From assembly GCA_964417925.1 (NCBI GenBank), contig CAYQJV010000014.1, positions 1-34,148 of the forward strand: 34,148 nucleotides of DNA, given 5' to 3'. How positions within the stretch are numbered: position 1 is the first letter of the stretch; the number at the start of each line of letters is the position of its first letter. The DNA is from CAYQJV01 sp964417925. GTDB lineage: Bacteria > Hydrothermota > Tepidihabitantia > B3-TA06 > CAYQJV01. The translations under genes and the position numbers were made by a program. Shown in pieces: positions 17,890 through 25,214 of this stretch. The notes under the pieces are model-generated. The model saw nothing but the letters and a program-made list of their open reading frames with translations, searched no databases and was not told the origin of the DNA.

Positions 17890-18819
17890 TTATAGGTAAT
17901 TTTTAAGCTTTTCAAATATTCTTTGGGTTGTTTCTTGAATTTTCTCTTTTCTTTCTGCCCTTTCTGTTTCTTCTGCCAGTTTTTTCATCTCCTTAGGAGC
18001 ATAGAGGATAAGGGTTAGATCCACTGCTTCTCCTCTTTTTTGAACATGGCCAGTGATTATAAAATCCGCATCCAAATCTCTTCCTAAGGAATATACTTCA
18101 TTTTCAGATAATTCTCTCTGAGAGGATATTCCTCTCTGTTGTAAGGCATTGGATATTGTGGATTCATCTATTATATCAAGGTTCTTTGCATTTTTAATCT
18201 GTTCAAGTACTGCATTTAAGGTATTTTTAACCATTTCAGGAATTTTTTCCTCTTGGGATTCTGCATCCCTTGCCACTATATTGAGTATTGCTATCTTCTT
18301 TTTTATAACAGGTCCTACAATAGGGGCATATATTTTATTTAATTCATCAATTACCTTGTCAGTAATGTCATCCTCTTTTACTGCATACAAAACTACTCCT
18401 GAAGATACATCAAGTATCATGGTGTAACCTTCTTCCTTGGCTATTTCTTCTATGGTAGATACTATTTTTTCTATTATCGGATCAAAAAGTTCCTTCTTTT
18501 TTTGTTCAATTTTACCGTGTTCCCCCCATATTTCTTTTGCGAAGTTTTCATACTTTTGCTTGAGGGCATTTAACTCCCTTTGCCTTTGTAATTTTGCTTG
18601 ATCTGAAAGCATCGGTTCTTGGGATTCATACTCTTCCTTTTTTTTGAGATACTCGTTTTTTAATGAGTCCAATTGTAGTTTCCATTTATGGACTTCCTTC
18701 TCCAGTTGTAGTCTTGCTTGTTTTGCTTCCTCGTATTCATTTATTATTCTTTCTGAGTCCACATATCCTATTCTCTGCTGAGCGAATAAAACACTTAAAA
18801 GAAGAATTAATTTAGCCAT
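17890..18819 (-). CDS. Skp/OmpH-family periplasmic chaperone fused to a C-terminal FlgO/CsgG-like domain
   Basis: Residues 1-15 (MAKLILLLSVLFAQQ) form a signal peptide. Residues ~17-165 are OmpH/Skp, with RIGYVDSERIINEYEEAKQA, a long charged coiled coil, and the closing strand GYTMILDVSSGVVLYA. Skp holds unfolded outer-membrane proteins in the periplasm, and its place before lpxD is conserved in many bacteria. Unusually, the protein continues for ~140 residues: IAILNIVARDAE, LDIIDESTISNALQQRGIS, LGRDLDADFIITGHVQKRG and VDLTLILYAP. This looks like the FlgO/CsgG/TolB-N-like alpha/beta module of envelope lipoproteins. The length of 309 is about twice an ordinary Skp. The ATG lies six bases from the -10 box and lacks a ribosome site, so translation is probably leaderless. 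Confidence 0.85.
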   Translation of the reverse strand: MAKLILLLSVLFAQQRIGYVDSERIINEYEEAKQARLQLEKEVHKWKLQLDSLKNEYLKKKEEYESQEPMLSDQAKLQRQRELNALKQKYENFAKEIWGEHGKIEQKKKELFDPIIEKIVSTIEEIAKEEGYTMILDVSSGVVLYAVKEDDITDKVIDELNKIYAPIVGPVIKKKIAILNIVARDAESQEEKIPEMVKNTLNAVLEQIKNAKNLDIIDESTISNALQQRGISSQRELSENEVYSLGRDLDADFIITGHVQKRGEAVDLTLILYAPKEMKKLAEETERAERKEKIQETTQRIFEKLKNYL

Positions 18820-18825
18820 AGAATA

Positions 18826-18853
18826 AATTTATACAGAATACACAAGAAGTCAA
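18826..18853 (-). promoter_or_regulatory. Promoter of ompH-lpxD-lpxC, probably leaderless
   Basis: On the minus strand TTGACT (18853-18848), 16 bases, TAAATT (18831-18826), then six bases to the ATG at 18819. An overlapping TATAAA (18833-18828) could serve instead with 14-base spacing; either way RNA would start at or beside the ATG. I see no clear terminator between porB and this site, so some por transcripts may read through. Confidence 0.65.
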
Positions 18854-18917
18854 CAAAAAATCAAAATACTCCCCCCTTTCTTCATTGAATTTATGCTGTT
18901 TTTTGTTGTTTAAGCTT

Positions 18918-19808
18918 TTATAACTCTTTACTCTCCTCCTCTTTTTTCAAAAGGAGTTCCCAGTTTTTATCCACCATTTCTTGAATTGCTTTTATATCTT
19001 CTTCCTTTAAATGTCTAAATCTTCCTTGTAATTTTAAATATTCGGTTACAGGAAGTTTCTCCTTTGGTTTGATATTTATTTTGTATTTTATTCCATTTTC
19101 AATTTCATACACCGGGAACATACATGTCTGTACTGCAAGTCTTGCAAGTTTTATGGTAATATCTGGTGGTGTTTTCCATCCTGGAGGGCAAGGAGTTATT
19201 ATATGGAAGAACTTTGTTCCTTTTATGTTTTTTGCTTTTTGTAGTTTTCTTACAAAATCCTCTGGATATGCAATTGAAGCAGTTGCAACATAAGGAATTC
19301 TATGAGCAGCCATTATTTCCACAATGTTTTTCTTGGGTTCTTTTTTAAAGTGTTTCACAGGGGTTGTTGTTGTCCATGCGCCATAGGGTGTTGCAGAGGA
19401 ACGTTGAATTCCTGTGTTCATGTATGCTTCATTGTCATAGCAGATGTATATTATGTTGTCATTTCTTTCTGCTGCACCTGAGAGAGCCTGTATTCCTATA
19501 TCAAAAGTTCCACCATCTCCTGCCCATGCTACCACATTTACGTCTTCCTTTCCTTTTATCTCCATTGCTGCTCTTATTCCCGATGCAGTAGAAGCAGCTG
19601 CTTCAAACGCCATATGAAAAAGAGGAACATTTACAGCAGAATAAGGGAATGGCCCGTCTATTACCGACCAGCAACATGCAGGTATTGTAAGGATTGTTTT
19701 TCTTCCCAAAGCCTTTAATGCATACCTCATTGCCAGGGCACCACCACAGCCTTGACATGCAAGGTGCCCTGGAGTCATTATTTCTTCTGCAGGTATTGTT
19801 AATCTCAT
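18918..19808 (-). CDS. porB: Pyruvate:ferredoxin oxidoreductase, beta subunit (thiamine-binding)
   Basis: The beta subunit carries thiamine diphosphate and a [4Fe-4S] cluster. The cluster ligands are in HLACQGCGGAL and ACCWSV, with another cysteine in TPCPPGW. The thiamine/Mg motif is AGDGGTFDIGIQALSGAAER followed by CYDNEAYMNTGIQRS. At 296 residues it has the usual length. I set the start at ATG 19808, which overlaps the porA stop (ATGA) and sits eight bases after GGAGTG; an in-frame TTG at 19826 is less likely. It is the last gene of porC-D-A-B. The complex converts pyruvate and CoA to acetyl-CoA and CO2, reducing ferredoxin, in the cytoplasm. A related 2-oxoacid substrate cannot be excluded. 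Confidence 0.93.
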   Translation of the reverse strand: MRLTIPAEEIMTPGHLACQGCGGALAMRYALKALGRKTILTIPACCWSVIDGPFPYSAVNVPLFHMAFEAAASTASGIRAAMEIKGKEDVNVVAWAGDGGTFDIGIQALSGAAERNDNIIYICYDNEAYMNTGIQRSSATPYGAWTTTTPVKHFKKEPKKNIVEIMAAHRIPYVATASIAYPEDFVRKLQKAKNIKGTKFFHIITPCPPGWKTPPDITIKLARLAVQTCMFPVYEIENGIKYKINIKPKEKLPVTEYLKLQGRFRHLKEEDIKAIQEMVDKNWELLLKKEEESKEL

Positions 19809-20959
19809 AATTTCACTCCTATCCAATAGATATCTTTTTGCGGATATTCCTCTTTGTATGTATTTTCTATAATTTCTTTAATATCTTCTATTCTCACATC
19901 TCTTCCACCAAGTCCTGCAATATATCCCCATATTGGAGGTCTATTTTTTTCATTATAAAGAGCTGCCTTTGTTTCAGCATAGAATGCTCCTGACATTCCA
20001 AAAGATATATTTCTGTCAATAACAGCTACTTTTTTTGCATTCTTTAAAATGTCTATTACCTTTTCTTTTGGGAAAGGTCTCAGCACTCTTATTCTTAGAA
20101 GTCCAACCTTTTTACCTTCTTCTCTTAGCATATCAATTACAACTCTTGCAGTAGATGCTATGGTAGATGAAGCAACAAGTATTACCTCTGCATCTTCTGT
20201 TTTATACTCTTCAACAAGTCCGTAGTATCTTCCAAAGGTTTCTTGAAATTCCTTTCCTGTTTCCTCTATTACCTTTTTTGCTTCTTCCATTGCTTCTGCT
20301 ATCTGGTATCTCAGTTCATAGTACCAATCTGGTTTTGTGAGTCCTCCAAAAGCATGGGGATCATCTGGATCAAGCTTGTATTTTGCTTCATAGGGAGGCA
20401 GATATTCATCAACTTTTTCTTGGGCAGGAATGTGAACATTTTCGGATGTATGGGATAAGACAAAGGCATCCAACACAATCATTGCAGGAAGAAGAACCTT
20501 TTCTGCAACTTTATATGCTTGAATTACAGAATCAAGGACCTCTTGGTTTGATGAGGCGTATATCTGAATCCATCCTGTGTCTCTCTGAGCAATAGAATCA
20601 TTCTGTTCTGTCCATATACTCCATGGAGGAGCAAAGGCTCTGTTTATATTTCCCATGACTATTGGGAGTCTGGCTCCAACAGCCCAGTGTAAAACTTCAT
20701 GCATTAATGCGAGTCCCTGGGAAGATGTGGCAGTAAACGCTCTTGCTCCAGCAGCAGATGCTCCAACACATGCAGCCATTGCAGAATGTTCTGATTCTAC
20801 TTTTATGAACTTTGCCTTTAATATGCCTTCAGCACACATCTCTGATAGAAGCTCCACAACCTCTGTCTGAGGAGTAATAGGATATGCAGCTATTACCTCA
20901 ACCCTTGAAAGCATCGCACCATAAGAGAGAGCATGATTTCCCATTATTACTTTTTGCAT
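19805..20959 (-). CDS. porA: Pyruvate:ferredoxin oxidoreductase, alpha subunit
   Basis: The alpha subunit supplies the pyrimidine-side half of the thiamine site and the transketolase C-domain. Recognisable stretches are AAYPITPQTEVVELLSE, VESEHSAMAACVGASAAGAR, ATSSQGLALMHE and APPWSIWTEQNDSIAQRDTGW in domain I, and VASSTIASTARVVIDMLREEG with GLLRIRVLRPFP in the C-terminal domain. It has 384 residues from ATG 20959, the normal size. This start is preferred to upstream in-frame codons because AGGAGG lies four bases before it and it overlaps the porD stop (TAATG). It is in the porC-D-A-B operon. Confidence 0.93.
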   Translation of the reverse strand: MQKVIMGNHALSYGAMLSRVEVIAAYPITPQTEVVELLSEMCAEGILKAKFIKVESEHSAMAACVGASAAGARAFTATSSQGLALMHEVLHWAVGARLPIVMGNINRAFAPPWSIWTEQNDSIAQRDTGWIQIYASSNQEVLDSVIQAYKVAEKVLLPAMIVLDAFVLSHTSENVHIPAQEKVDEYLPPYEAKYKLDPDDPHAFGGLTKPDWYYELRYQIAEAMEEAKKVIEETGKEFQETFGRYYGLVEEYKTEDAEVILVASSTIASTARVVIDMLREEGKKVGLLRIRVLRPFPKEKVIDILKNAKKVAVIDRNISFGMSGAFYAETKAALYNEKNRPPIWGYIAGLGGRDVRIEDIKEIIENTYKEEYPQKDIYWIGVKL

Positions 20960-21243
20960 TACTCCTCCTTTATCATTTTTATAGCATCTCTTGGACACTC
21001 AACGGCACATATTCCACATCCTTTACAATAGTCGTAATTTATTACAGGTAGTTCATCCTTAATATCCACTGCAGCATCAGGACAAAACTTCCAGCAGAAC
21101 ATACACTTGATGCATTTATCATAATCTATTACTGGTCTTATGTTTCTCCATGTCCCTGTTTTATTGATTCGCATTGTTCCCAGGGACATTGCCATTGGCG
21201 GCATATCTCTAACTCCACTCCATTTTATTTCTTTTTCTTCCAT
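20959..21243 (-). CDS. porD: Pyruvate:ferredoxin oxidoreductase, delta subunit (2[4Fe-4S] ferredoxin)
   Basis: A 94-residue ferredoxin-like subunit that carries electrons out of the complex. Two cluster motifs are complete: CIKCMFCWKFCP and CKGCGICAVECP. The segment TGTWRNIRPVIDYDKC before the first motif is typical of PorD/VorD. AGGAGG precedes the ATG, eight bases after the porC stop, and its stop overlaps the porA ATG by one base. Confidence 0.94.
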   Translation of the reverse strand: MEEKEIKWSGVRDMPPMAMSLGTMRINKTGTWRNIRPVIDYDKCIKCMFCWKFCPDAAVDIKDELPVINYDYCKGCGICAVECPRDAIKMIKEE

Positions 21244-21251
21244 ACCACCTC

Positions 21252-21803
21252 CTATGGTAAGTTCACTGAGTTAAAGGCCTCTTTACATGCTTGCTGGTTT
21301 TCCTCTTTTTTTACAGGGCTTAAATCATATACTGCCTTTAATACAGAATCAAGTTTCACAAATCCTGTAACCTTTGCAAAGGCTCCAAGAATTGCAGTAT
21401 TTACAATTGGTGCAGCTTTTGAACCCAACCCGTACTTTACAGCAATGGAGGTAGCATCTACAGTGGCTACTCTATACTCAGAGAACTGTGGATAATCTTC
21501 TGGGTTCTTTTCTGAGTTTATGATTATCCATCCACCTTTTTTTAAACCCTCGGTAACATCTATTGCAATAATAAGAGTGGGGTCAAGGATCACAATATGG
21601 TCAGGTGCATATATCTTTGAACGTATATATATTGGTTTATCGTCAATTCTTGTGTATGCGGTTACTGGAGCACCTCTTCTTTCAACACCGTATTCGGGAA
21701 AGGTCTGGACATACTTTCCTTCTAAAGCCACTGCTTCTGCAAGAGCCTTAGATGCCACCACGGTTCCCTGACCACCTCTACCGTGGAATCTAATTTCTAT
21801 CAT
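21252..21803 (-). CDS. porC: Pyruvate:ferredoxin oxidoreductase, gamma subunit
   Basis: The gamma subunit, 183 residues from ATG 21803. Family marks are IRFHGRGGQGTVVASKALAEA at the N-terminus, TFPEYGVERRGAPVTAYTRI, and NTAILGAFAKVTG near the end. The ATG at 21803 follows AAAGGAGG by four bases and opens exactly at the conserved N-terminus; an in-frame TTG 72 bases upstream would add an unconserved basic leader. It is the first main gene of porC-D-A-B. Its ATG lies inside the end of a 39-codon open frame in another reading frame that begins close to the predicted RNA start. Confidence 0.92.
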   Translation of the reverse strand: MIEIRFHGRGGQGTVVASKALAEAVALEGKYVQTFPEYGVERRGAPVTAYTRIDDKPIYIRSKIYAPDHIVILDPTLIIAIDVTEGLKKGGWIIINSEKNPEDYPQFSEYRVATVDATSIAVKYGLGSKAAPIVNTAILGAFAKVTGFVKLDSVLKAVYDLSPVKKEENQQACKEAFNSVNLP

Positions 21804-21909
21804 ATGCCTCCTTTGTTTTCTTTTTAAACTTTTTTCTATAAATAACTGTATACCTCCCCTCCCGTTCTTTACCAAGTGTTTTCATAAATACCCAAAAATC
21901 ATTCTTCAT
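21790..21909 (-). other. Possible 39-codon upstream open frame in the por leader
   Basis: An ATG lies 11 bases after the -10 box of the por promoter, near the predicted 5' end of the RNA. It opens a 39-codon frame that is very basic in its second half (RKKFKKKTKEAYD) and stops 14 bases inside porC. There is no ribosome site, but other operons in this window seem to use near-leaderless starts. It could couple or regulate porC translation, or be chance; I see no similarity to any leader peptide. Confidence 0.3.
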
Positions 21910-21920
21910 ACAGATATTAA

Positions 21921-21949
21921 ATTATACACCCAACATTCCTCAATGTCAA
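21921..21949 (-). promoter_or_regulatory. Consensus promoter of porC-D-A-B
   Basis: On the minus strand a perfect TTGACA (21949-21944), 17 bases, and a perfect TATAAT (21926-21921). RNA should start near 21914, giving a leader of about 110 bases before porC ATG 21803. Confidence 0.8.
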
Positions 21950-22186
21950 ACTGTTGTAGAATTCCATAACGTTTTGGCGCGATGGGTTATTCTTTACCCA
22001 TCCGTTCAAAAAGTATTTTATTAAACTTCTCCATAAAATCCCTCGCACTTTATATCTCTTCCTCTTTGTTTTTAGCGCCCGAGATAAAGGATCCAAACCT
22101 TTACCCATAAATTTACCTTTTTTCAAGATACCAGTCCAATGTCTTTTGGAAATTCTTCAAACTGTGTGTTTTGTAAAAATATTAAT
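21950..22186 (-). other. Non-coding stretch between the AAA+ ATPase gene and the por promoter
   Basis: No supported gene. A 69-codon frame (22126-21917) starts with TTG, has no ribosome site and runs through the por promoter, so I do not call it. There is a 7-bp inverted repeat GATGGGT/ACCCATC (21981-22002), too far from the ATPase stop and without a T-run to be a clear terminator, and a 10-base direct repeat CTTTACCCAT within the region. Confidence 0.4.
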
Positions 22187-23410
22187 CTATTTTAAAAATC
22201 CCAATAAAGGTGTTTTATTACTTTCTGTTTTGATACTTTCCTTTTCTTTTAGAATTGCATAAAGTTCTGCAAGAGAAAGTTCTCTTTTTTCTCTTAATCT
22301 TTGAAGCACTTTTTCTTCATCGGCTTTATGAAATCTACACCATTCTATTATATCCTCCTCTTTTCTGAAATTTTCAAATCTTAAATAAGCAAGCAATCTT
22401 CCTTCTCTTATCAAAGCAGGATCAATATTTTCTACTGGTCTGTTTGTTGATAGGATGAAGATCGTTTTTGTCTCCAGAAATCCTGAGGAATAGTTTAATA
22501 ACTTTGTAAAATGTAGATTCCTCCTTTCATCCTTGGATACCATCAATGGTTCTGCCTCTTCCAAAATTATTATCACATTTTTATTTTCCCAATATAGATC
22601 TATGATATCGCTATAACTAAGATGTAAAATTGCTTCCCCTATGTAATACTTTACTGTAAAAGACACAGAGAGTTCATGGAGTATTGAAAGCATTCTCTTT
22701 ATATAAAAGGTCTTACCTGTTCCTGGTGGACCTTCCAGAATTATTATTTTATTATCCTCTGAAAATAACTTTTCAAGTTTTTCCTCAAATGTCTTTATTT
22801 TTTGCTTTATTGGAAGATAGTTAACCAGTGGATAGTATCTGTTAAAATCCTTGTAAAAAGATATGGAAAACACTTCTCCTCCTTCTGTACTATCCTTAAA
22901 GTATATCCTCTGAGTAAAATAATCGTTTTCCTTTTCCTTTTGCTCCAATTCTTTTTGGTATTTCTTTTCTATTTCTTTTATATATTTAACAATGGAAAAT
23001 ACAGCCAACGATTCGCTTAAACTCCTTTTTGAAATCACAGAAATTTCAAAAAGAAAGAAATCCCTACTTAAAGAAGGTATTATAAGGGCAATTATCATAA
23101 TCGCATCATCTTTTGTTGTAAGTGTTATATAGATACCTCTTTCTTTAACGCTTGGGGCATAATAACCAGCTATTTCTGCATTACCATACTTTTTCATTTT
23201 TTTAAGTAGTGATTTTATAAACTTCTGTATGGAAACATTGCACTCCATATGGAACTGATATACATACCGCATCCCAGTGGGGGTTTTTTCCAGAACACCC
23301 TGCATAAACATTCCTTCACTAATACGCGATGTACCATACCCGATATTTACAATCTTTATTGAACCGTTTGATGTATTCACTGTGTTTTTTCTTACTATGA
23401 CATTTCCCAT
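22187..23410 (-). CDS. AAA+ ATPase with uncharacterised N-terminal domain
   Basis: A 407-residue cytoplasmic AAA+ protein. Residues 1-~190 are an unrecognised mixed alpha/beta domain. The ATPase follows with Walker A EGPPGTGKTFYIKR, Walker B VIIILEEAEPLM (Glu in place of the usual Asp), sensor-1 FILSTNRP and ENIDPALIREGRL, the classical AAA second-region-of-homology arginine context. A short helical C-domain (SLAELYAILKEKES) ends it. Such proteins remodel or unfold partners; the substrate is unknown. A GGAGG site precedes the ATG. The gene is 49 bases downstream of a frameshifted membrane-protein gene whose promoter probably also serves it. Confidence 0.85.
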   Translation of the reverse strand: MGNVIVRKNTVNTSNGSIKIVNIGYGTSRISEGMFMQGVLEKTPTGMRYVYQFHMECNVSIQKFIKSLLKKMKKYGNAEIAGYYAPSVKERGIYITLTTKDDAIMIIALIIPSLSRDFFLFEISVISKRSLSESLAVFSIVKYIKEIEKKYQKELEQKEKENDYFTQRIYFKDSTEGGEVFSISFYKDFNRYYPLVNYLPIKQKIKTFEEKLEKLFSEDNKIIILEGPPGTGKTFYIKRMLSILHELSVSFTVKYYIGEAILHLSYSDIIDLYWENKNVIIILEEAEPLMVSKDERRNLHFTKLLNYSSGFLETKTIFILSTNRPVENIDPALIREGRLLAYLRFENFRKEEDIIEWCRFHKADEEKVLQRLREKRELSLAELYAILKEKESIKTESNKTPLLGFLK

Positions 23411-23459
23411 CGTGCCTCCTTTTTAATTAAAAAACGCATTTAGGATAAGAATTTTTATT

Positions 23460-23868
23460 TTAGAGTTTGTGAGATGGGATTTTAAGAAGTATTATACTTC
23501 CAGTTACTCCAGCAATGAATAATATCGGTGCTCCAATTACTGCTACAATGAAACAGGTAACATGTAAAGTATTAAAAAGATTTTTAAGCCCAAAAGAACT
23601 TAAAGATAATGCATAAAATATGTTATGCATTATTGTACACATAAAAGGAAGTATGGCAGATATGCCTGTCAATATCAAAAAGAACTTCAAAGGATTTTTC
23701 TGTTTTTTTGAGATAAATAAAAGTATTATGCCAAGAATGAAAAATATAAATCATTGCAATCAGAGGGAAAAATAGTCTTTTTATATACCCTGGGAATGGT
23801 GCAAACAGGTACATCATAAGCAAGATAAAAATTGCTACAAGAACATAAAGTAAGGTTTCTATCCTCAC
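23460..23868 (-). pseudogene. Frameshifted small multi-pass membrane protein
   Basis: Two overlapping membrane-like frames make one continuous protein if one base is removed from the run of five A's at 23740-23744 (T's on the coding strand). The first part runs VRIETLLYVLVAIFILL to FFPLIAMIYIF; the second continues ILGIILLFISKKQ, then FFLILTGISAILPF and a last helix ending in GVTGSIILLK. The joined product is ~135 residues with about four helices and resembles small uncharacterised membrane proteins with a conserved 'L-T-G-(I/A)-S-A...H-N' segment (recollection, not a search). The length 409 is three times 136 plus one, as expected for a single inserted base. The start is probably GTG 23868, six bases or so after the -10 box. 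A sequencing error is equally possible. Confidence 0.6.
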
Positions 23869-23873
23869 CAAAA

Positions 23874-23901
23874 AGTATAAACTCGGTTTTTAAAAAGTCA
23901 A
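23874..23901 (-). promoter_or_regulatory. Promoter of the frameshifted membrane gene and AAA+ gene
   Basis: On the minus strand TTGACT (23901-23896), 16 bases, TATACT (23879-23874). The GTG at 23868 begins five bases after the -10 box, at the expected RNA start, with no ribosome site. Confidence 0.7.
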
Positions 23902-23955
23902 ATGTTTGTAAAATTTTTAAAAAAAATCGTTTCCTTAAATAAAAAGGAGGTAAAA

Positions 23956-24687
23956 ATGACAAACCTGATAACCCTTTTATATATCTTTTTACAATACGAC
24001 TATTATTATTACCATTCTCACAGTTCAGGATCAGGGACAGGGAATTTATTGGTTATCTGGTTCATATGCAGTATTATATGTGCAATACTATGTGCAATTG
24101 TTGCAGGGGATAAGAAACATTCAGCAGGAGTATGGGGGTTTATTGGATTTTTGTTTGGTATCTTTGCACTTATTGCAGTAGCAGGATTACCAAAAGAGGA
24201 TAAACCCCGCATAATCTATAAACCATGTCCCAGGTGCCTGCAAAATGTTAAAAAGGGAGCAGAGGTATGTCCTTACTGTGGATTTGAATTTGATAAAGAG
24301 AGTGTATTAGAAGAAGTAATAGAAATAGGAAAGATAATCAAGAATAACTATTCCCTGCGGTCTGAGTTTTCCGGAGTGTTTAACAGAAAAGACAGAAAAT
24401 ACATAGAATTATATAGAAAGATGCTTGAAAAAGGACTTTTACCAACCACTTATTATAGAAATGTAATTTTTCTCATTGCTGAGCATGAAAAGGAAAATAG
24501 TTTTCCACTTCTTTTGGATTTGATGTTTAAAGAGTTTCTTACAAGTGAAGATGTTATAAAGGCAGGAAAGAAAGCAGGAATTGAAAAGTTTAAGAAATAT
24601 GTAAAAGAAAGAGCAGAAGAAGAAAAAGGAAATAGAAAGTTATCCCTTGAAGTAGTATTGAAAAAACTAAAAAAGGAGGAAAAATGA
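23956..24687 (+). CDS. Membrane protein with cytosolic zinc ribbon
   Basis: A 243-residue protein of unknown function. A short aromatic/His-rich segment (QYDYYYYHSHSSGSG) lies between the hydrophobic N-terminus and two further membrane helices (LLVIWFICSIICAILCAIVAG; VWGFIGFLFGIFALIAVAGL). A zinc ribbon follows, with CPRC at about residue 92 and CPYC 17 residues later, and then ~130 charged helical residues. The start at ATG 23956 follows AAAGGAGG; an in-frame ATG at 23902 lacks one. The gene overlaps the next by ATGA. It heads a group of four genes for envelope proteins (23956-26776); I see only weak promoter sequence upstream. Confidence 0.75.
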   Translation: MTNLITLLYIFLQYDYYYYHSHSSGSGTGNLLVIWFICSIICAILCAIVAGDKKHSAGVWGFIGFLFGIFALIAVAGLPKEDKPRIIYKPCPRCLQNVKKGAEVCPYCGFEFDKESVLEEVIEIGKIIKNNYSLRSEFSGVFNRKDRKYIELYRKMLEKGLLPTTYYRNVIFLIAEHEKENSFPLLLDLMFKEFLTSEDVIKAGKKAGIEKFKKYVKERAEEEKGNRKLSLEVVLKKLKKEEK

Positions 24688-25202
24688 GAAAACTGTTTTT
24701 TTACCTGCTCCTGCTTTTTGTTTTTGCAGGATGTAAAGAGAAAAAACAGGTCCCCTCTCCTGCTGAAAGACCGGTTAAAACCGAAAAACCAGCGGTATTC
24801 CCCCTTGATAAAATAGATTTTAAGGTTACCTCTGAAAGATGGGAAAAGGCTCTTTCTGCAACAGAGGCATCATACATCCATATTAAAAGAATAGACTTCA
24901 AGATAAAAAACAATGCAGATGAAGACATAAAATCATTGAAGGTAAAGGTAGTCTTTATTCTTGAAGAAGAAGGTGAAAAGGAGTTATGGGATGAAAATGA
25001 AAAAACAGTAATATCTCCTTTTGATACCCCACTTTCCCCTGGTTTTGTAAAAAGGGACTGGATTCAATCAACAAAAGGATATGTATTCTATCCTTACTGG
25101 ATATCGGACGAAAACTTTGGATACACCATCTATCTTAATATAAATAACACCGGCTGGCAGAAGGTATATGAGAAAAAGATTAAAAAATCAACCGGTCAAT
25201 AA
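24684..25202 (+). CDS. Lipoprotein of unknown function
   Basis: A 172-residue protein with a classical lipoprotein signal: MRKLFFYLLLLFVFAGC, with the lipid-attached cysteine at residue 17. A proline/lysine-rich linker follows, then a beta-rich domain (VTSERWEKALSATEASYIHI, IDFKIKNNADEDIKSLKVKV) that resembles Ig-like domains in which charged and hydrophobic residues alternate. The 'FKIKNN-x-x-x-DIKSLKVKVVF' segment is typical of FxLYD/DUF-type extracellular beta-sandwiches. The start overlaps the previous stop by four bases (ATGA) and AAAGGAGG precedes it, so the two are coupled. Confidence 0.75.
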   Translation: MRKLFFYLLLLFVFAGCKEKKQVPSPAERPVKTEKPAVFPLDKIDFKVTSERWEKALSATEASYIHIKRIDFKIKNNADEDIKSLKVKVVFILEEEGEKELWDENEKTVISPFDTPLSPGFVKRDWIQSTKGYVFYPYWISDENFGYTIYLNINNTGWQKVYEKKIKKSTGQ

Positions 25203-25214
25203 AAGGAGGCTTCA

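Noticed and set aside
19808..19826. Upstream in-frame TTG for porB
   Set aside because: The ATG at 19808 overlaps the porA stop and has a proper ribosome site; the TTG adds six unconserved residues.
21981..22002. GATGGGT/ACCCATC inverted repeat as a terminator of the AAA+ gene
   Set aside because: It lies about 185 bases after the stop and has no T-run on either side.
21917..22126. 69-codon minus-strand open frame
   Set aside because: TTG start without a ribosome site, and it runs through the por promoter elements.
23902..23956. Upstream ATG for the zinc-ribbon membrane protein
   Set aside because: It lies in the divergent promoter region without a ribosome site, while ATG 23956 has AAAGGAGG.
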